Assembly (NCBI GenBank): GCA_017936025.1 | Contig: JAGBGL010000177.1 | Span: 1-18,289 of the forward strand | DNA from: Bacillota bacterium | GTDB taxonomy: Bacteria; Bacillota; Clostridia; Peptostreptococcales; Anaerovoracaceae | Reading direction: 5' to 3' | DNA: 18,289 nt | In this document: positions 7,906 through 14,089 of the stretch, piece by piece | Layout of the letters: the number at the start of each line of letters is the position of its first letter | Position numbering within the stretch: the first letter of the stretch is position 1 | The notes under the pieces: generated by a model | Told to the model about the DNA's origin: nothing | Database searches by the model: none | The model's input: only the letters and a program-made list of their open reading frames with translations | Program-made: the position numbers and the translations under genes

Positions 7906-8622
7906 TTATTCTTCTTCAGATTCAATCATCTGGATCACCTGTGTCAGCTTATTAAAAACTGCACGTTCAAGTCCCCAGAAAAACAGGGCATCATTATCGT
8001 CCCTGAGGCACTCTGTCATCGTAGACAGATATTCACTGTAATTATATCTGAGAGACACCGGCGAATATCCTTTTTCCATAAGATAATAGTTCATTGCAAT
8101 CCTTGCCATGACGCCGCTGTCTTCTTCAAACGGATATACTGCAAGAATACCGCAGTGCACACATGCTGCATTTCTGATTTCGTTCAGATTGCTTCTGTAG
8201 ACATTTTTAAACAGCTGATTCAGCCTATTCTCTATCTCAGTACTGTGAGGAGGAACATATTTAAAATCAACTGCCGTATAATTTGATCTCCGGAACCCGT
8301 CATCCTTTCCTGTCAAAATACTATAAAACCTGAGCAGCAGTTTTAAATCCAGACTGCAGCTCAAATCAAGACAATTGTGGAACTCATCCATAAGTGCCTG
8401 ATAATTCCTTACCGCCATACACTGCTTCAGAGATACCTGTTTAGGCATCTCCCCGTCGATCATACCGATGATATCTCCCCGTGTCAGGTCATCACCTTCG
8501 AGAAGCATCCCGCAGCAGATAAAGTCCTGAAGATCCAGTTCTCTGATCTGCTCCGTCATCTGACGTGAGTAAGGCCTTCCTGTCTGTAATTTGACTTTCA
8601 GTTTCTGTAATTCCTGATACAA
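7906..8622 (-). CDS. Fic-fold protein with a degenerate catalytic motif (probable pseudoenzyme)
   Basis: The 238-residue product fits the Fic fold: LLEGDDLT near 40-47 resembles the N-terminal EGN helix region, DDGFRRSNYTAV (107-118) matches the GxxR segment before the flap, and YVPP (122-125) fits the flap. The active-site loop is damaged. Where AMP-transferring Fic proteins have HPFxDGNGRxxR, residues 163-174 here read YPFEEDSGVMAR: catalytic His is Tyr163, Gly is Asp168, Asn is Ser169 and the first Arg is Val171. The inhibitory-helix Ser/Thr is also missing (Gly38). Adenylylation is therefore unlikely; a binding or regulatory role is an inference. The frame is intact with no stop, so it is not a pseudogene in the usual sense. 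Translation probably starts at TTG 8622, with AAGAGG 8 nt upstream, 2 nt after the preceding gene. The next in-frame ATG is 21 codons in. Confidence 0.72.
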   Translation of the reverse strand: MYQELQKLKVKLQTGRPYSRQMTEQIRELDLQDFICCGMLLEGDDLTRGDIIGMIDGEMPKQVSLKQCMAVRNYQALMDEFHNCLDLSCSLDLKLLLRFYSILTGKDDGFRRSNYTAVDFKYVPPHSTEIENRLNQLFKNVYRSNLNEIRNAACVHCGILAVYPFEEDSGVMARIAMNYYLMEKGYSPVSLRYNYSEYLSTMTECLRDDNDALFFWGLERAVFNKLTQVIQMIESEEE

Positions 8623-8624
8623 TT

Positions 8625-9188
8625 CTATGCCTCTTTTAAAAATCCGATTCTTCCTCTTCCGATAACGTATTTGAATAATTCGATATCGCCGAAATCGCCT
8701 TCAACCGGACGTAATTTCATCTTTCCTTTGATTACGTCATAAGGAATTGTAGGCATGAATACAACATCGTAATTGTGCTGCAGTGTCAGCTGTACAAAGT
8801 CCAGGATTTCATCATCGCTGAAGCCCTCTTCCAGTGCAACATTCACACGTACATAAATGCCATTGTCGATCGCTTTGTTGATCCCTGCGATAACATTGTT
8901 CAGTTCTTTTCCATCATGAGTTTTTGCATAACGGGAATGACGCATTGTATTGACATTGATCATAACGCCTGTCAGTCCCGCGCCTTTCAGTCTTTCCAGA
9001 TTGTCTTCCAGTTTCTGTCCGGATGTTTCGATCATGATTTCTTCCGCATCCAGATTCTTGATTATATCAACGAGATCCTTTCTTTCGAGAGGTTCTTCAC
9101 CTGCAATTACCACTTTTTTCTGGCCTTTAGCCATTTCTAAAATTTCATTTTTATCAGGTTTACCTGCTGCTTTTAATTCGATTTTCAT
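8625..9188 (-). CDS. Cysteine-free MoaA-like (radical-SAM-fold) protein fragment, probable pseudoenzyme
   Basis: The 187-residue protein resembles the middle of MoaA-type radical SAM enzymes: VVIAGEEPLERKDLVDII (26-43) matches the GGEP-LRxDL strand-helix, IETSGQKL (53-60) the TTNG strand, AGLTGVMINVNT (70-81) the next strand, NNVIAGINKAIDNG (97-110) the following helix, and VVFMPTIPYD (142-151) a later strand. The CxxxCxxC loop that binds the iron-sulfur cluster is absent, the protein has no cysteine at all, and GGEP has become GEEP. It cannot be an active radical SAM enzyme as it stands. It starts at ATG 9188 with a strong AGGAGG, has a good promoter (9217-9245), and is cotranscribed with the Fic-like gene. 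Function unknown; the assignment rests on pattern similarity. Confidence 0.65.
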   Translation of the reverse strand: MKIELKAAGKPDKNEILEMAKGQKKVVIAGEEPLERKDLVDIIKNLDAEEIMIETSGQKLEDNLERLKGAGLTGVMINVNTMRHSRYAKTHDGKELNNVIAGINKAIDNGIYVRVNVALEEGFSDDEILDFVQLTLQHNYDVVFMPTIPYDVIKGKMKLRPVEGDFGDIELFKYVIGRGRIGFLKEA

Positions 9189-9216
9189 TTTTGCCTCCTA
9201 TAACTTAAACATAATA

Positions 9217-9245
9217 ATTTTACCTTATCTGCAGCCCCTAGTCAA
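9217..9245 (-). promoter_or_regulatory. Sigma-A promoter of the MoaA-like/Fic-like bicistron
   Basis: On the minus strand TTGACT (9245-9240), a 17-nt spacer and TAAAAT (9222-9217): 5 of 6 at both hexamers with ideal spacing, ending 28 nt before ATG 9188. The unit is thus likely expressed independently. Confidence 0.72.
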
Positions 9246-9289
9246 CTATCACAGAATATGATAAAATCATGTGACCGGAGGAATTCATA

Positions 9290-9841
9290 ATGAAAATTTT
9301 TGTTATAAGCGACACACACGGAAAACTCGATAAAGTACTTGAAGTATGGGACAGGCTGACTAATGTTGATCTGGTAATTCATCTTGGCGACTATGAAAAA
9401 GACGCTCAGCGCCTTGAAAAACTGCTGGAAACAGAGGTTGTTTACGTAAAGGGCAATATGGACGGCTCTTACAGCAGTGACGATTACAAAGTAGTTGAAA
9501 CAGAATACGGAAAACTGCTGCTCACCCACGGCCATATGGAAAACGTAAAAATGTCCCCGCTCAACCTTATATACAAGGCGGAAGAACTCGGATGCAAAGC
9601 GGTTCTGTTCGGGCATACTCATCAGGCGGCATATGAAGAGGTCAACGGAATCTATCTGGTAAATCCGGGAAGCCTGCCAAATCCGCGTGACGGAAGCAAT
9701 GGCTCTTATGCGATCATAAATACTGAAAAGGACGCATTCCACTGCGCTATTGTCTACTATCAGGGCAATTCTGCACCAGTAAAAAAAGCGCCCGGACGCG
9801 GACGCCTGAGCACTATGCTGAATTACAGCGACAGATTCTAA
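9290..9841 (+). CDS. YfcE/MJ0936-family metallophosphoesterase
   Basis: The 183-residue protein has the full calcineurin-like metal motif set: SDTH (D8, H10), HLGDYEKD (D34), KGNMD (N56), LLTHGH (H80) and FGHTH (H109, H111). The compact length and GNMD motif place it with YfcE/MJ0936 phosphodiesterases, which cleave artificial phosphodiesters using Mn or similar metals; their physiological substrate is unclear. The ATG at 9290 has CCGGAGGAAT upstream. A TATGAT (9257-9262) may be its -10, but no good -35 is visible. It diverges from the MoaA-like gene and is followed by the repeat element, whose last hairpin may be its terminator. The C-terminal 20 residues are basic (KKAPGRGR). Confidence 0.9.
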   Translation: MKIFVISDTHGKLDKVLEVWDRLTNVDLVIHLGDYEKDAQRLEKLLETEVVYVKGNMDGSYSSDDYKVVETEYGKLLLTHGHMENVKMSPLNLIYKAEELGCKAVLFGHTHQAAYEEVNGIYLVNPGSLPNPRDGSNGSYAIINTEKDAFHCAIVYYQGNSAPVKKAPGRGRLSTMLNYSDRF

Positions 9842-9952
9842 AGCCTTGCCTGCAGCTCCGCTGCAGCGCGCAGGACTTACGCTAAGGAGCCAAAATCTGC
9901 GATTTAGCGCGCGACGTCAGTGTAAAGCCCTGCCTGCAGCTCCGCTGCAGGC
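9840..9952. repeat. Hairpin-rich intergenic repeat element with two 27-nt direct repeats
   Basis: Two 27-nt copies (9840-9866 and 9924-9950) differ at a single base (T/C at copy position 7) and each holds two CTGCAG arms around CTCCG, so each is also a hairpin. Between them are a small hairpin, AAATC-TGC-GATTT (9893-9905), and a competing pair CGCTAA/TTAGCG (9880-9885 and 9904-9909), with GCGCGC at both 9866-9871 and 9907-9912. The block fills the gap between two convergent genes. It resembles REP/BIME-type intergenic elements; no coding capacity is credible. Confidence 0.7.
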
Positions 9953-9960
9953 TTCGTTTT
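9932..9960 (+). terminator. Probable terminator of the phosphoesterase gene (last hairpin of the repeat)
   Basis: gcctgcag (9932-9939) pairs with ctgcaggc (9945-9952) around CTCCG, followed by TTCGTTTTATTT. The U-tract is imperfect, and no T run follows on the minus strand. It runs up to the stop codon of the convergent thioesterase gene (9959). Confidence 0.5.
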
Positions 9961-10420
9961 ATTTCTGTCTTTCTTTTACTATATCAACATTCATGAAAAC
10001 ACTGGCACCTGTCGCCACCAGCTTACCTGTCTTTTCACTGACTGCTTCCGCCTGGATCTGAGTGATCCGTCTTCCGACTGCAGTTCCTTTCACAGTCACG
10101 ATCATCGTATCCCCTACTTCCACCGGACGGATGTATTTAACATCCAGGCTGACAGTAGGACAATAGTTTTCACCGGCAAAAAATCTCGCCAGAGTCGCAG
10201 CTGTCATGTCCATAGCAGTGCAGATTATTCCGCCATGCAGCAGTCCTGCACGGTTTGCCTGCCATGGAAGCACCGGAAATCCCAGACTCAGGGTCTTATC
10301 TTCAAACGAACAGCCTATTCTTATGGACTGGAGCATCCCGCAGATCTGATCCTTCTGATTCACATTGTTCTCAATCATTGTTTTATCTAAATACGCATCC
10401 ATGCGCTGCTGATCTGTCAT
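9959..10420 (-). CDS. PaaI-family hotdog thioesterase
   Basis: The 153-residue hotdog-fold protein has the PaaI/YdiI-type helix start LLHGGIICTAMDMTAA (61-76), including the HGG loop and D71 in the expected catalytic region. Later strands YIRPVEVGDTMIVTV and FMNVDI complete the fold. Such enzymes hydrolyse small acyl- or aryl-CoA thioesters; no phenylacetate or menaquinone genes are nearby, so the substrate is unknown. The ATG at 10420 has AGGTG 6-7 nt upstream. Its promoter (10452-10480) is interleaved with that of the VOC gene on the other strand. Unlike the 1101-1523 thioesterase, it belongs to the PaaI rather than the YbgC branch. Confidence 0.87.
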   Translation of the reverse strand: MTDQQRMDAYLDKTMIENNVNQKDQICGMLQSIRIGCSFEDKTLSLGFPVLPWQANRAGLLHGGIICTAMDMTAATLARFFAGENYCPTVSLDVKYIRPVEVGDTMIVTVKGTAVGRRITQIQAEAVSEKTGKLVATGASVFMNVDIVKERQK

Positions 10421-10440
10421 GGTAACACCTGCTTTCTACT

Positions 10441-10469
10441 TTGATTCTTTGATTATATCATGGTATAAT
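10441..10469 (+). promoter_or_regulatory. Extended -10 sigma-A promoter of the VOC gene
   Basis: TTGATT (10441-10446), a 17-nt spacer and TATAAT (10464-10469) preceded by TGg. The start codon follows 30 nt later. Confidence 0.75.
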
Positions 10470-10480
10470 TTTTATGACAC
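10452..10480 (-). promoter_or_regulatory. Extended -10 sigma-A promoter of the PaaI-type gene, interleaved with the VOC promoter
   Basis: On the minus strand GTGTCA (10480-10475), a 17-nt spacer and TATAAT (10457-10452) preceded by TGa. Its -35 lies beyond the -10 of the plus-strand promoter, so the two occupy nearly the same DNA. Confidence 0.6.
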
Positions 10481-10499
10481 TATAATCAAGGAGAAAATC

Positions 10500-10898
10500 A
10501 TGAAATTAGGACACTTAACTGTACTCACAAAAGATATAAAAAAATCTGTTGAATTCTACACTCTGCTGGGTGGAAAAGCAATCTCCGAAGATGTGCTTGA
10601 TCTCGGCAACAACGAAACTGAACATATAATTCATATGCAGTTTGACGGTGAAGCCACTATCGAACTGATCGATCCAAGTTATAAAACAGTGGAAGCCATC
10701 GAGACTGCACCATTGGAACACTTCTGTTTTGAAGTTGAAAATGTAGATGATACGGTAGCGCAGCTGCGTGCAAAGGGCATTGATTCCTTCGCAGACGCAG
10801 AGCCTCACAACGAACCATTATTCAGACCGAACGGTATCCGTGTGATGTTCCTTACAGGTCCAAGCGGAGAAGCCATCGAACTGCTCCAGAATCTGTAA
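10500..10898 (+). CDS. VOC (glyoxalase/bleomycin-resistance fold) family protein
   Basis: The 132-residue protein consists of two beta-alpha-beta-beta-beta modules. The four positions that bind metal in glyoxalase I are all present: H5 (GHLTV), E55 (ATIELI), H74 (LEHFCFEV) and E127 (EAIELL). It is therefore likely an active metal enzyme; glyoxalase I (lactoylglutathione lyase) is one option but the reaction is not determined, and no glyoxalase II lies nearby. The start is ATG 10500, with AAGGAG about 7 nt upstream and the promoter 30 nt upstream; the in-frame ATG at 10419 lies upstream of the promoter and is not used. The gene is monocistronic and ends before a bidirectional terminator. Confidence 0.9.
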   Translation: MKLGHLTVLTKDIKKSVEFYTLLGGKAISEDVLDLGNNETEHIIHMQFDGEATIELIDPSYKTVEAIETAPLEHFCFEVENVDDTVAQLRAKGIDSFADAEPHNEPLFRPNGIRVMFLTGPSGEAIELLQNL

Positions 10899-10941
10899 CT
10901 GCAGATGCAAAGATCTGGGGTTCATTCCGAAATAACCGCAC

Positions 10942-10968
10942 AAAAAAACAGCCTTTTCAGGCTGTTTT
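10942..10968. terminator. Bidirectional terminator between VOC gene and hydrolase gene
   Basis: aaaacagcct (10945-10954) pairs with aggctgtttt (10959-10968) around TTTC. A-rich and T-rich flanks on the two sides serve both convergent genes. Confidence 0.88.
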
Positions 10969-10977
10969 CTTTATTTA

Positions 10978-11508
10978 TTACACGATCTTTATCTGACACA
11001 TTTTCATCGCTTCCAGCGCATTTTCATGGCTCTGAGGCGTAACTCCCGCACAGCATGCAGAGTCGACAGTCACAGGCACTTCCGGCAGGAAAGCTTTCAC
11101 CAGCATCGCATTGGAAATCACACAGATATCTGTACACAGGCCCACCAGCTCGATTGCTTCCGGCGTTTCGCCCGCACGTTCAAGTTCCATCAGCATGATG
11201 CCAAGATCTTTAGATCCGAAAGTTTCTTTTTCGATCACAGGCGCATCCTCAGGGCGGAACAGTTTATCACTGATCTCCCAACCCGCTGTTCCTCTGATAC
11301 AGTGAGGAACAGGAAGATTGCTTCCTTCCTGGGTTTCCATATACTGTTCAGTATGAGTATCTGCCGTGAAAATCACCAGATTTCCGGCCTCATCATATTC
11401 TCTGATTTTCCTGTCCACATTTTCTACGATAGCCTGTGCTTCCGCTGTTCCCAGTGCTCCATCGATAAAATCATTCTGCATATCTACAACAATCAGTAAT
11501 TTTTTCAT
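10978..11508 (-). CDS. Isochorismatase-family cysteine hydrolase, nicotinamidase-like
   Basis: The 176-residue hydrolase shows the catalytic triad D9 (VVDMQNDF), K94 (EKETFGS) and C129 (LCTDICV). D50, H52 and H69 (TADTH, VPHCIRGTAGWE) match the metal site of PncA-type nicotinamidases, and PHC-RGT-GWE is characteristic of that branch. Nicotinamidase converts nicotinamide to nicotinate for NAD salvage, which is the most likely activity, but other isochorismatase-fold amidases cannot be excluded. The ATG at 11508 has GGAGG upstream, and the ZIP transporter stop is only 12 nt away, so the two are probably cotranscribed. Nicotinamidases bind Zn or Fe, so a metal transporter next door is suggestive but not proof of a link. 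Confidence 0.87.
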   Translation of the reverse strand: MKKLLIVVDMQNDFIDGALGTAEAQAIVENVDRKIREYDEAGNLVIFTADTHTEQYMETQEGSNLPVPHCIRGTAGWEISDKLFRPEDAPVIEKETFGSKDLGIMLMELERAGETPEAIELVGLCTDICVISNAMLVKAFLPEVPVTVDSACCAGVTPQSHENALEAMKMCQIKIV

Positions 11509-11520
11509 TTTCTACCTCCA

Positions 11521-12276
11521 TTACAAACCGTACTGCATCAGCACAACCATCAGCACACCTGCAAGCAGTGCAAATGTCGCTGCACGCTCGTTACCGTGTT
11601 CATGCGATTCCGGTATGATTTCGTCACTTACTACATAAACGATCGCCCCAAAAGTTACTGCATAAAAGAACGAAGTCAGCAATGCCGGAAGCGCCCCGAG
11701 AAGTACTCCGACAACGATTCCGGGAAGCATCATGAATGCTATAAGGCTGCTGAGCCCGAATGCCTTCAGCTTTTTCATGCCCATACCAAGAAGCGGTACG
11801 ATTACGATCAGGCCTTCAGGTATTTTCTGAACGATCATCGATAAGGCAACCAGCAATGCACTGTCCGTGATCCCCTCGCTGAAAACGATACCTGTTGCCA
11901 GCCCTTCAGGTATATTATGGATAGCTATCGCAATTACAAGAAGCAGTACTCCGCTGGACTCCCCTTCTCCATGTTCACCGCGCATATGTCCGCCGTCAAA
12001 ATGAATGTGAGGAACAAATTTATCGATAAAACTGATGAGAAGAGCACCTGCAAATATCCCGGCAGCTCCTGTCAGCGCCGTCTTCCACGAAAAAGGTTCG
12101 AACGCAGTCGGAAGCAGTCCCAGGAATGCAGCTGTAAGCATAACACCTGAGGCAAACCCCAGTATCATATCATTCATGCGGTGTGATATTTTTTTGAACA
12201 TCAGGCCAAGCATGGAGCCGAAAACTCCAGCCAGGATAACGCACACACCTGCAATTATTCCATACATATTCTCCAT
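11521..12276 (-). CDS. ZIP-family divalent metal transporter
   Basis: The 251-residue membrane protein has eight predicted helices, with the ZIP metal site in helix 4 (AIAIHNIPEGLATG, about 116-129) and helix 5 (IVQKIPEGLIV). A His-rich loop, HIHFDGGHMRGEHGEGES (about 90-107), precedes helix 4. The layout resembles bacterial ZupT/GufA-type transporters, which import zinc and other divalent metals into the cytoplasm. Two starts are possible: ATG 12276, only 2 nt after AGGA, and ATG 12267 (three codons later), with GGAG 5 nt upstream; the second has the better spacing. It is the first gene of a pair with the nicotinamidase-like gene and is divergent from the QueG-like gene. No metal-regulator site was recognised. 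Confidence 0.9.
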   Translation of the reverse strand: MENMYGIIAGVCVILAGVFGSMLGLMFKKISHRMNDMILGFASGVMLTAAFLGLLPTAFEPFSWKTALTGAAGIFAGALLISFIDKFVPHIHFDGGHMRGEHGEGESSGVLLLVIAIAIHNIPEGLATGIVFSEGITDSALLVALSMIVQKIPEGLIVIVPLLGMGMKKLKAFGLSSLIAFMMLPGIVVGVLLGALPALLTSFFYAVTFGAIVYVVSDEIIPESHEHGNERAATFALLAGVLMVVLMQYGL

Positions 12277-12291
12277 ATTCCTTTCATAGTC

Positions 12292-12320
12292 TTTACATTT
12301 ATCTCTACCTCTAATATGAT
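12292..12320 (+). promoter_or_regulatory. Sigma-A promoter of the QueG-like gene
   Basis: TTTACA (12292-12297), a 17-nt spacer and TATGAT (12315-12320): 5 of 6 at each hexamer, 33 nt before the start codon. An overlapping TGaTATACT (12317-12325) is an alternative extended -10. Confidence 0.6.
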
Positions 12321-12353
12321 ATACTCAAACATCTGAAAAAGGAAGTATTAAAG

Positions 12354-13169
12354 ATGAATCTGCAGATAATAAATGAAAAGCTGAATAGATATCTTTCCTC
12401 AGACTCCGGAAATCATATAACCTCTGAACAGGCGCTGACTCCTGAAATGACTGGGCTCCGTATTTATGACGAGCCGCTTGTCGGCATTGCTTCGGCAGAT
12501 GACCCGCTTTTCAGTAAAATGAAGGACCCGGAAGCCATAGGCCCTCATTTTATGTGCCCTGAAGAATGGATGCCGGAAGCAAAATCTGTGATTTCAGTAT
12601 TCCTGCCTTATTCCGGACACATTAAAAGGGCTAATGCCGCATCTGCTTCTGATGTTGCAGTCGAATGGCTTCACGGCAGAGTCGAGGGACAGGAAGTTCT
12701 CCTTAAGACCGGCGAATATCTGAAATCTCTGCTCATAGAAGCCGGATATAATGCAGTTATCCCTTTCCTTGATGATAATTTTCATCATGTTGAATCCCAT
12801 GATGAAGGATATACCAGCAATTGGTCAGAACGTCATGTTGCATATATCTGCGGCCTCGGAACGTTCGGACTTTCAAAGAGTCTTATCACAGAAGCAGGTT
12901 CAGCCGGCCGCCTTGTCAGCATCATTACAGATCATGTACTGCCGGTAACTCCACGCAAATACACTGAATTGTATCAGTACTGTACTTTCTGCGGCGCATG
13001 CATAAAACGCTGCCCTGCTCAGGCGATCTCAATGGAATACGGTAAAAAGCACGAGCCTTGCGGCGACTTTGTACATCATAAACGTACTGATTATCCGGAT
13101 CATTACGGCTGCGGAAAATGCCAGACAGGAGTTCCATGTGAAAGCAAAATTCCATCTAAAAAAGAATAA
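12354..13169 (+). CDS. QueG-like double 4Fe-4S protein
   Basis: The 271-residue soluble protein has an N-terminal domain (about 30-195) with the epoxyqueuosine-reductase-like segments SVISVFLPYS (78-87) and CGLGTFGLSKSLIT (166-179), and a ferredoxin-like C-terminal part. Cluster 1 is canonical: C210-x2-C213-x2-C216-x3-C220-P. The second set is C236, C253, C256 and C262, where the end CGKCQTGVPC differs from the usual YGCDxCQ-x-CP of QueG by extra residues before the last Cys. QueG uses cobalamin and two clusters for the last step of queuosine synthesis in tRNA. This protein is shorter than QueG, lacks its C-terminal HEAT-repeat region, and no other que gene is near, so a different reductase role is quite possible. 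ATG 12354 has AAGGA about 10 nt upstream. Confidence 0.75.
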   Translation: MNLQIINEKLNRYLSSDSGNHITSEQALTPEMTGLRIYDEPLVGIASADDPLFSKMKDPEAIGPHFMCPEEWMPEAKSVISVFLPYSGHIKRANAASASDVAVEWLHGRVEGQEVLLKTGEYLKSLLIEAGYNAVIPFLDDNFHHVESHDEGYTSNWSERHVAYICGLGTFGLSKSLITEAGSAGRLVSIITDHVLPVTPRKYTELYQYCTFCGACIKRCPAQAISMEYGKKHEPCGDFVHHKRTDYPDHYGCGKCQTGVPCESKIPSKKE

Positions 13170-13176
13170 ATTTTTC

Positions 13177-13206
13177 TTTACATCACCCATGGTTTTGTTA
13201 TATAAT
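13177..13206 (+). promoter_or_regulatory. Sigma-A promoter of tRNA-Arg
   Basis: TTTACA (13177-13182), an 18-nt spacer and TATAAT (13201-13206), 24 nt before the mature 5' end of the tRNA. Confidence 0.7.
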
Positions 13207-13230
13207 AATTCATGTTGACGAGCTAGTCAT

Positions 13231-13307
13231 GCGCCATTAGCTCAGCTGGATAGAGTAGCGCACTACGAATGCGAAGGTCTGGGGTTCGAATCCCTAATGG
13301 CGCACCA
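13231..13307 (+). tRNA. tRNA-Arg (anticodon ACG)
   Basis: A full cloverleaf can be drawn: acceptor GCGCCAT/ATGGCGC, D-stem GCTC/GAGT, anticodon stem GCGCA/TGCGA with loop CTACGAA, 5-nt variable loop, T-stem TGGGG/CCCTA with loop TTCGAAT, discriminator A, and encoded CCA (77 nt). The anticodon ACG reads CGN arginine codons after A34-to-inosine editing. The first anticodon-stem pair is a G-A mismatch (27-43). No integrase or attachment-site duplication was seen at its 3' end. Confidence 0.97.
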
Positions 13308-13344
13308 AAAAAGAACTGATATCATTGATATCAGTTCTTTTTTT
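13308..13344. terminator. Bidirectional terminator shared by tRNA-Arg and sigF
   Basis: Perfect arms meet around ATT (13324-13326): GATATC on both sides, extending through AGAACT/AGTTCT into A and T runs. It begins directly after the tRNA CCA and overlaps the sigF stop codon (13343-13345). Confidence 0.92.
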
Positions 13345-14089
13345 ATTCCATTTCTTCCCGCATCCCTGCGAGCACTCTCTTCTCGATCCTGGAAACCTGC
13401 ACCTGCGAAATCCCCAGCCTGTCAGCAACCTGCTGCTGAGTCATATCCTTAAAATACCGCAGAACAATGATTTGCCTCTCACGTTCAGGCAGCAATCCGA
13501 TACTGTTTTTCAAATCTATCATAGATACATTCTTATCTTCTTCAGAAACACGGTTCACTTTCTTCTCCTGATATCCCTGCATGAACACCTCATTATCAAA
13601 ACTCTCGATAGAAGAAAGCCTGTCTGCCGCATCCATTATTTCCAGTATCTTTTCAACAGGAAGTTCCATCGCCTGTGCCATATAACTAAGCTTTGGCCAG
13701 CTCCCCGTTCTGTTATAGTATTCATCTTTTATCTGCCTCAGACGCCGCATATCCGTCTTCAGCTGCCGGCTGACTTTGATGTTTCCGTCGTCACGGATAT
13801 ATCGCTTGATTTCCCCCAGAATCATGGGAACTGCATAGGTGGAAAACATAACATCAAAACCGGTATCAAACCTGTCTATGGCCTTCAGTAATCCTATAAA
13901 GCCTATCTGCAGCAGGTCGTCCAGTTCGTAACCGGCTGTCGTATATTTCAGTGCCAGATTTTTTACAAGCCCTGTATTCTGATCTACAATTTTTTCGCAG
14001 GCGGCTTTATCCCCCTGCTGTGCTGCTTCGATTAATGCATATGTATCTTCTTTTCTGACCGGAACATACTTCCTACTTGCCGCAGGCAT
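13343..14089 (-). CDS. sigF: RNA polymerase sigma-F factor (forespore-specific)
   Basis: The 248-residue sigma-70-family protein has region 2 (DDLLQIGFIGLLKAIDRFD near 57-75, and FSTYAVPMILGEIKRYIRDD near 82-101), region 3, and a region 4 helix-turn-helix (QQQVADRLGISQVQVSRIEK near 217-236). As the third gene of spoIIAA-spoIIAB-sigF its identity is firm by context. Sigma-F is the first forespore-specific sigma factor and is held inactive by SpoIIAB until septation. The ATG at 14089 overlaps spoIIAB by 17 nt, with a GAGG 4 nt upstream. The gene ends at the shared terminator. Confidence 0.96.
   Translation of the reverse strand: MPAASRKYVPVRKEDTYALIEAAQQGDKAACEKIVDQNTGLVKNLALKYTTAGYELDDLLQIGFIGLLKAIDRFDTGFDVMFSTYAVPMILGEIKRYIRDDGNIKVSRQLKTDMRRLRQIKDEYYNRTGSWPKLSYMAQAMELPVEKILEIMDAADRLSSIESFDNEVFMQGYQEKKVNRVSEEDKNVSMIDLKNSIGLLPERERQIIVLRYFKDMTQQQVADRLGISQVQVSRIEKRVLAGMREEME

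Noticed and set aside
9242..9742. Minus-strand frame over the phosphoesterase gene
   Set aside because: Antisense to a gene with a complete metallophosphoesterase motif set.
9846..10061. Plus-strand frame across the repeat element
   Set aside because: The product repeats LPAAPLQ because of the DNA repeats and runs antisense into the thioesterase gene.
13231..13307. tRNA-Arg as an integration site for a mobile element
   Set aside because: No integrase and no duplicated tRNA 3' end seen in the window.
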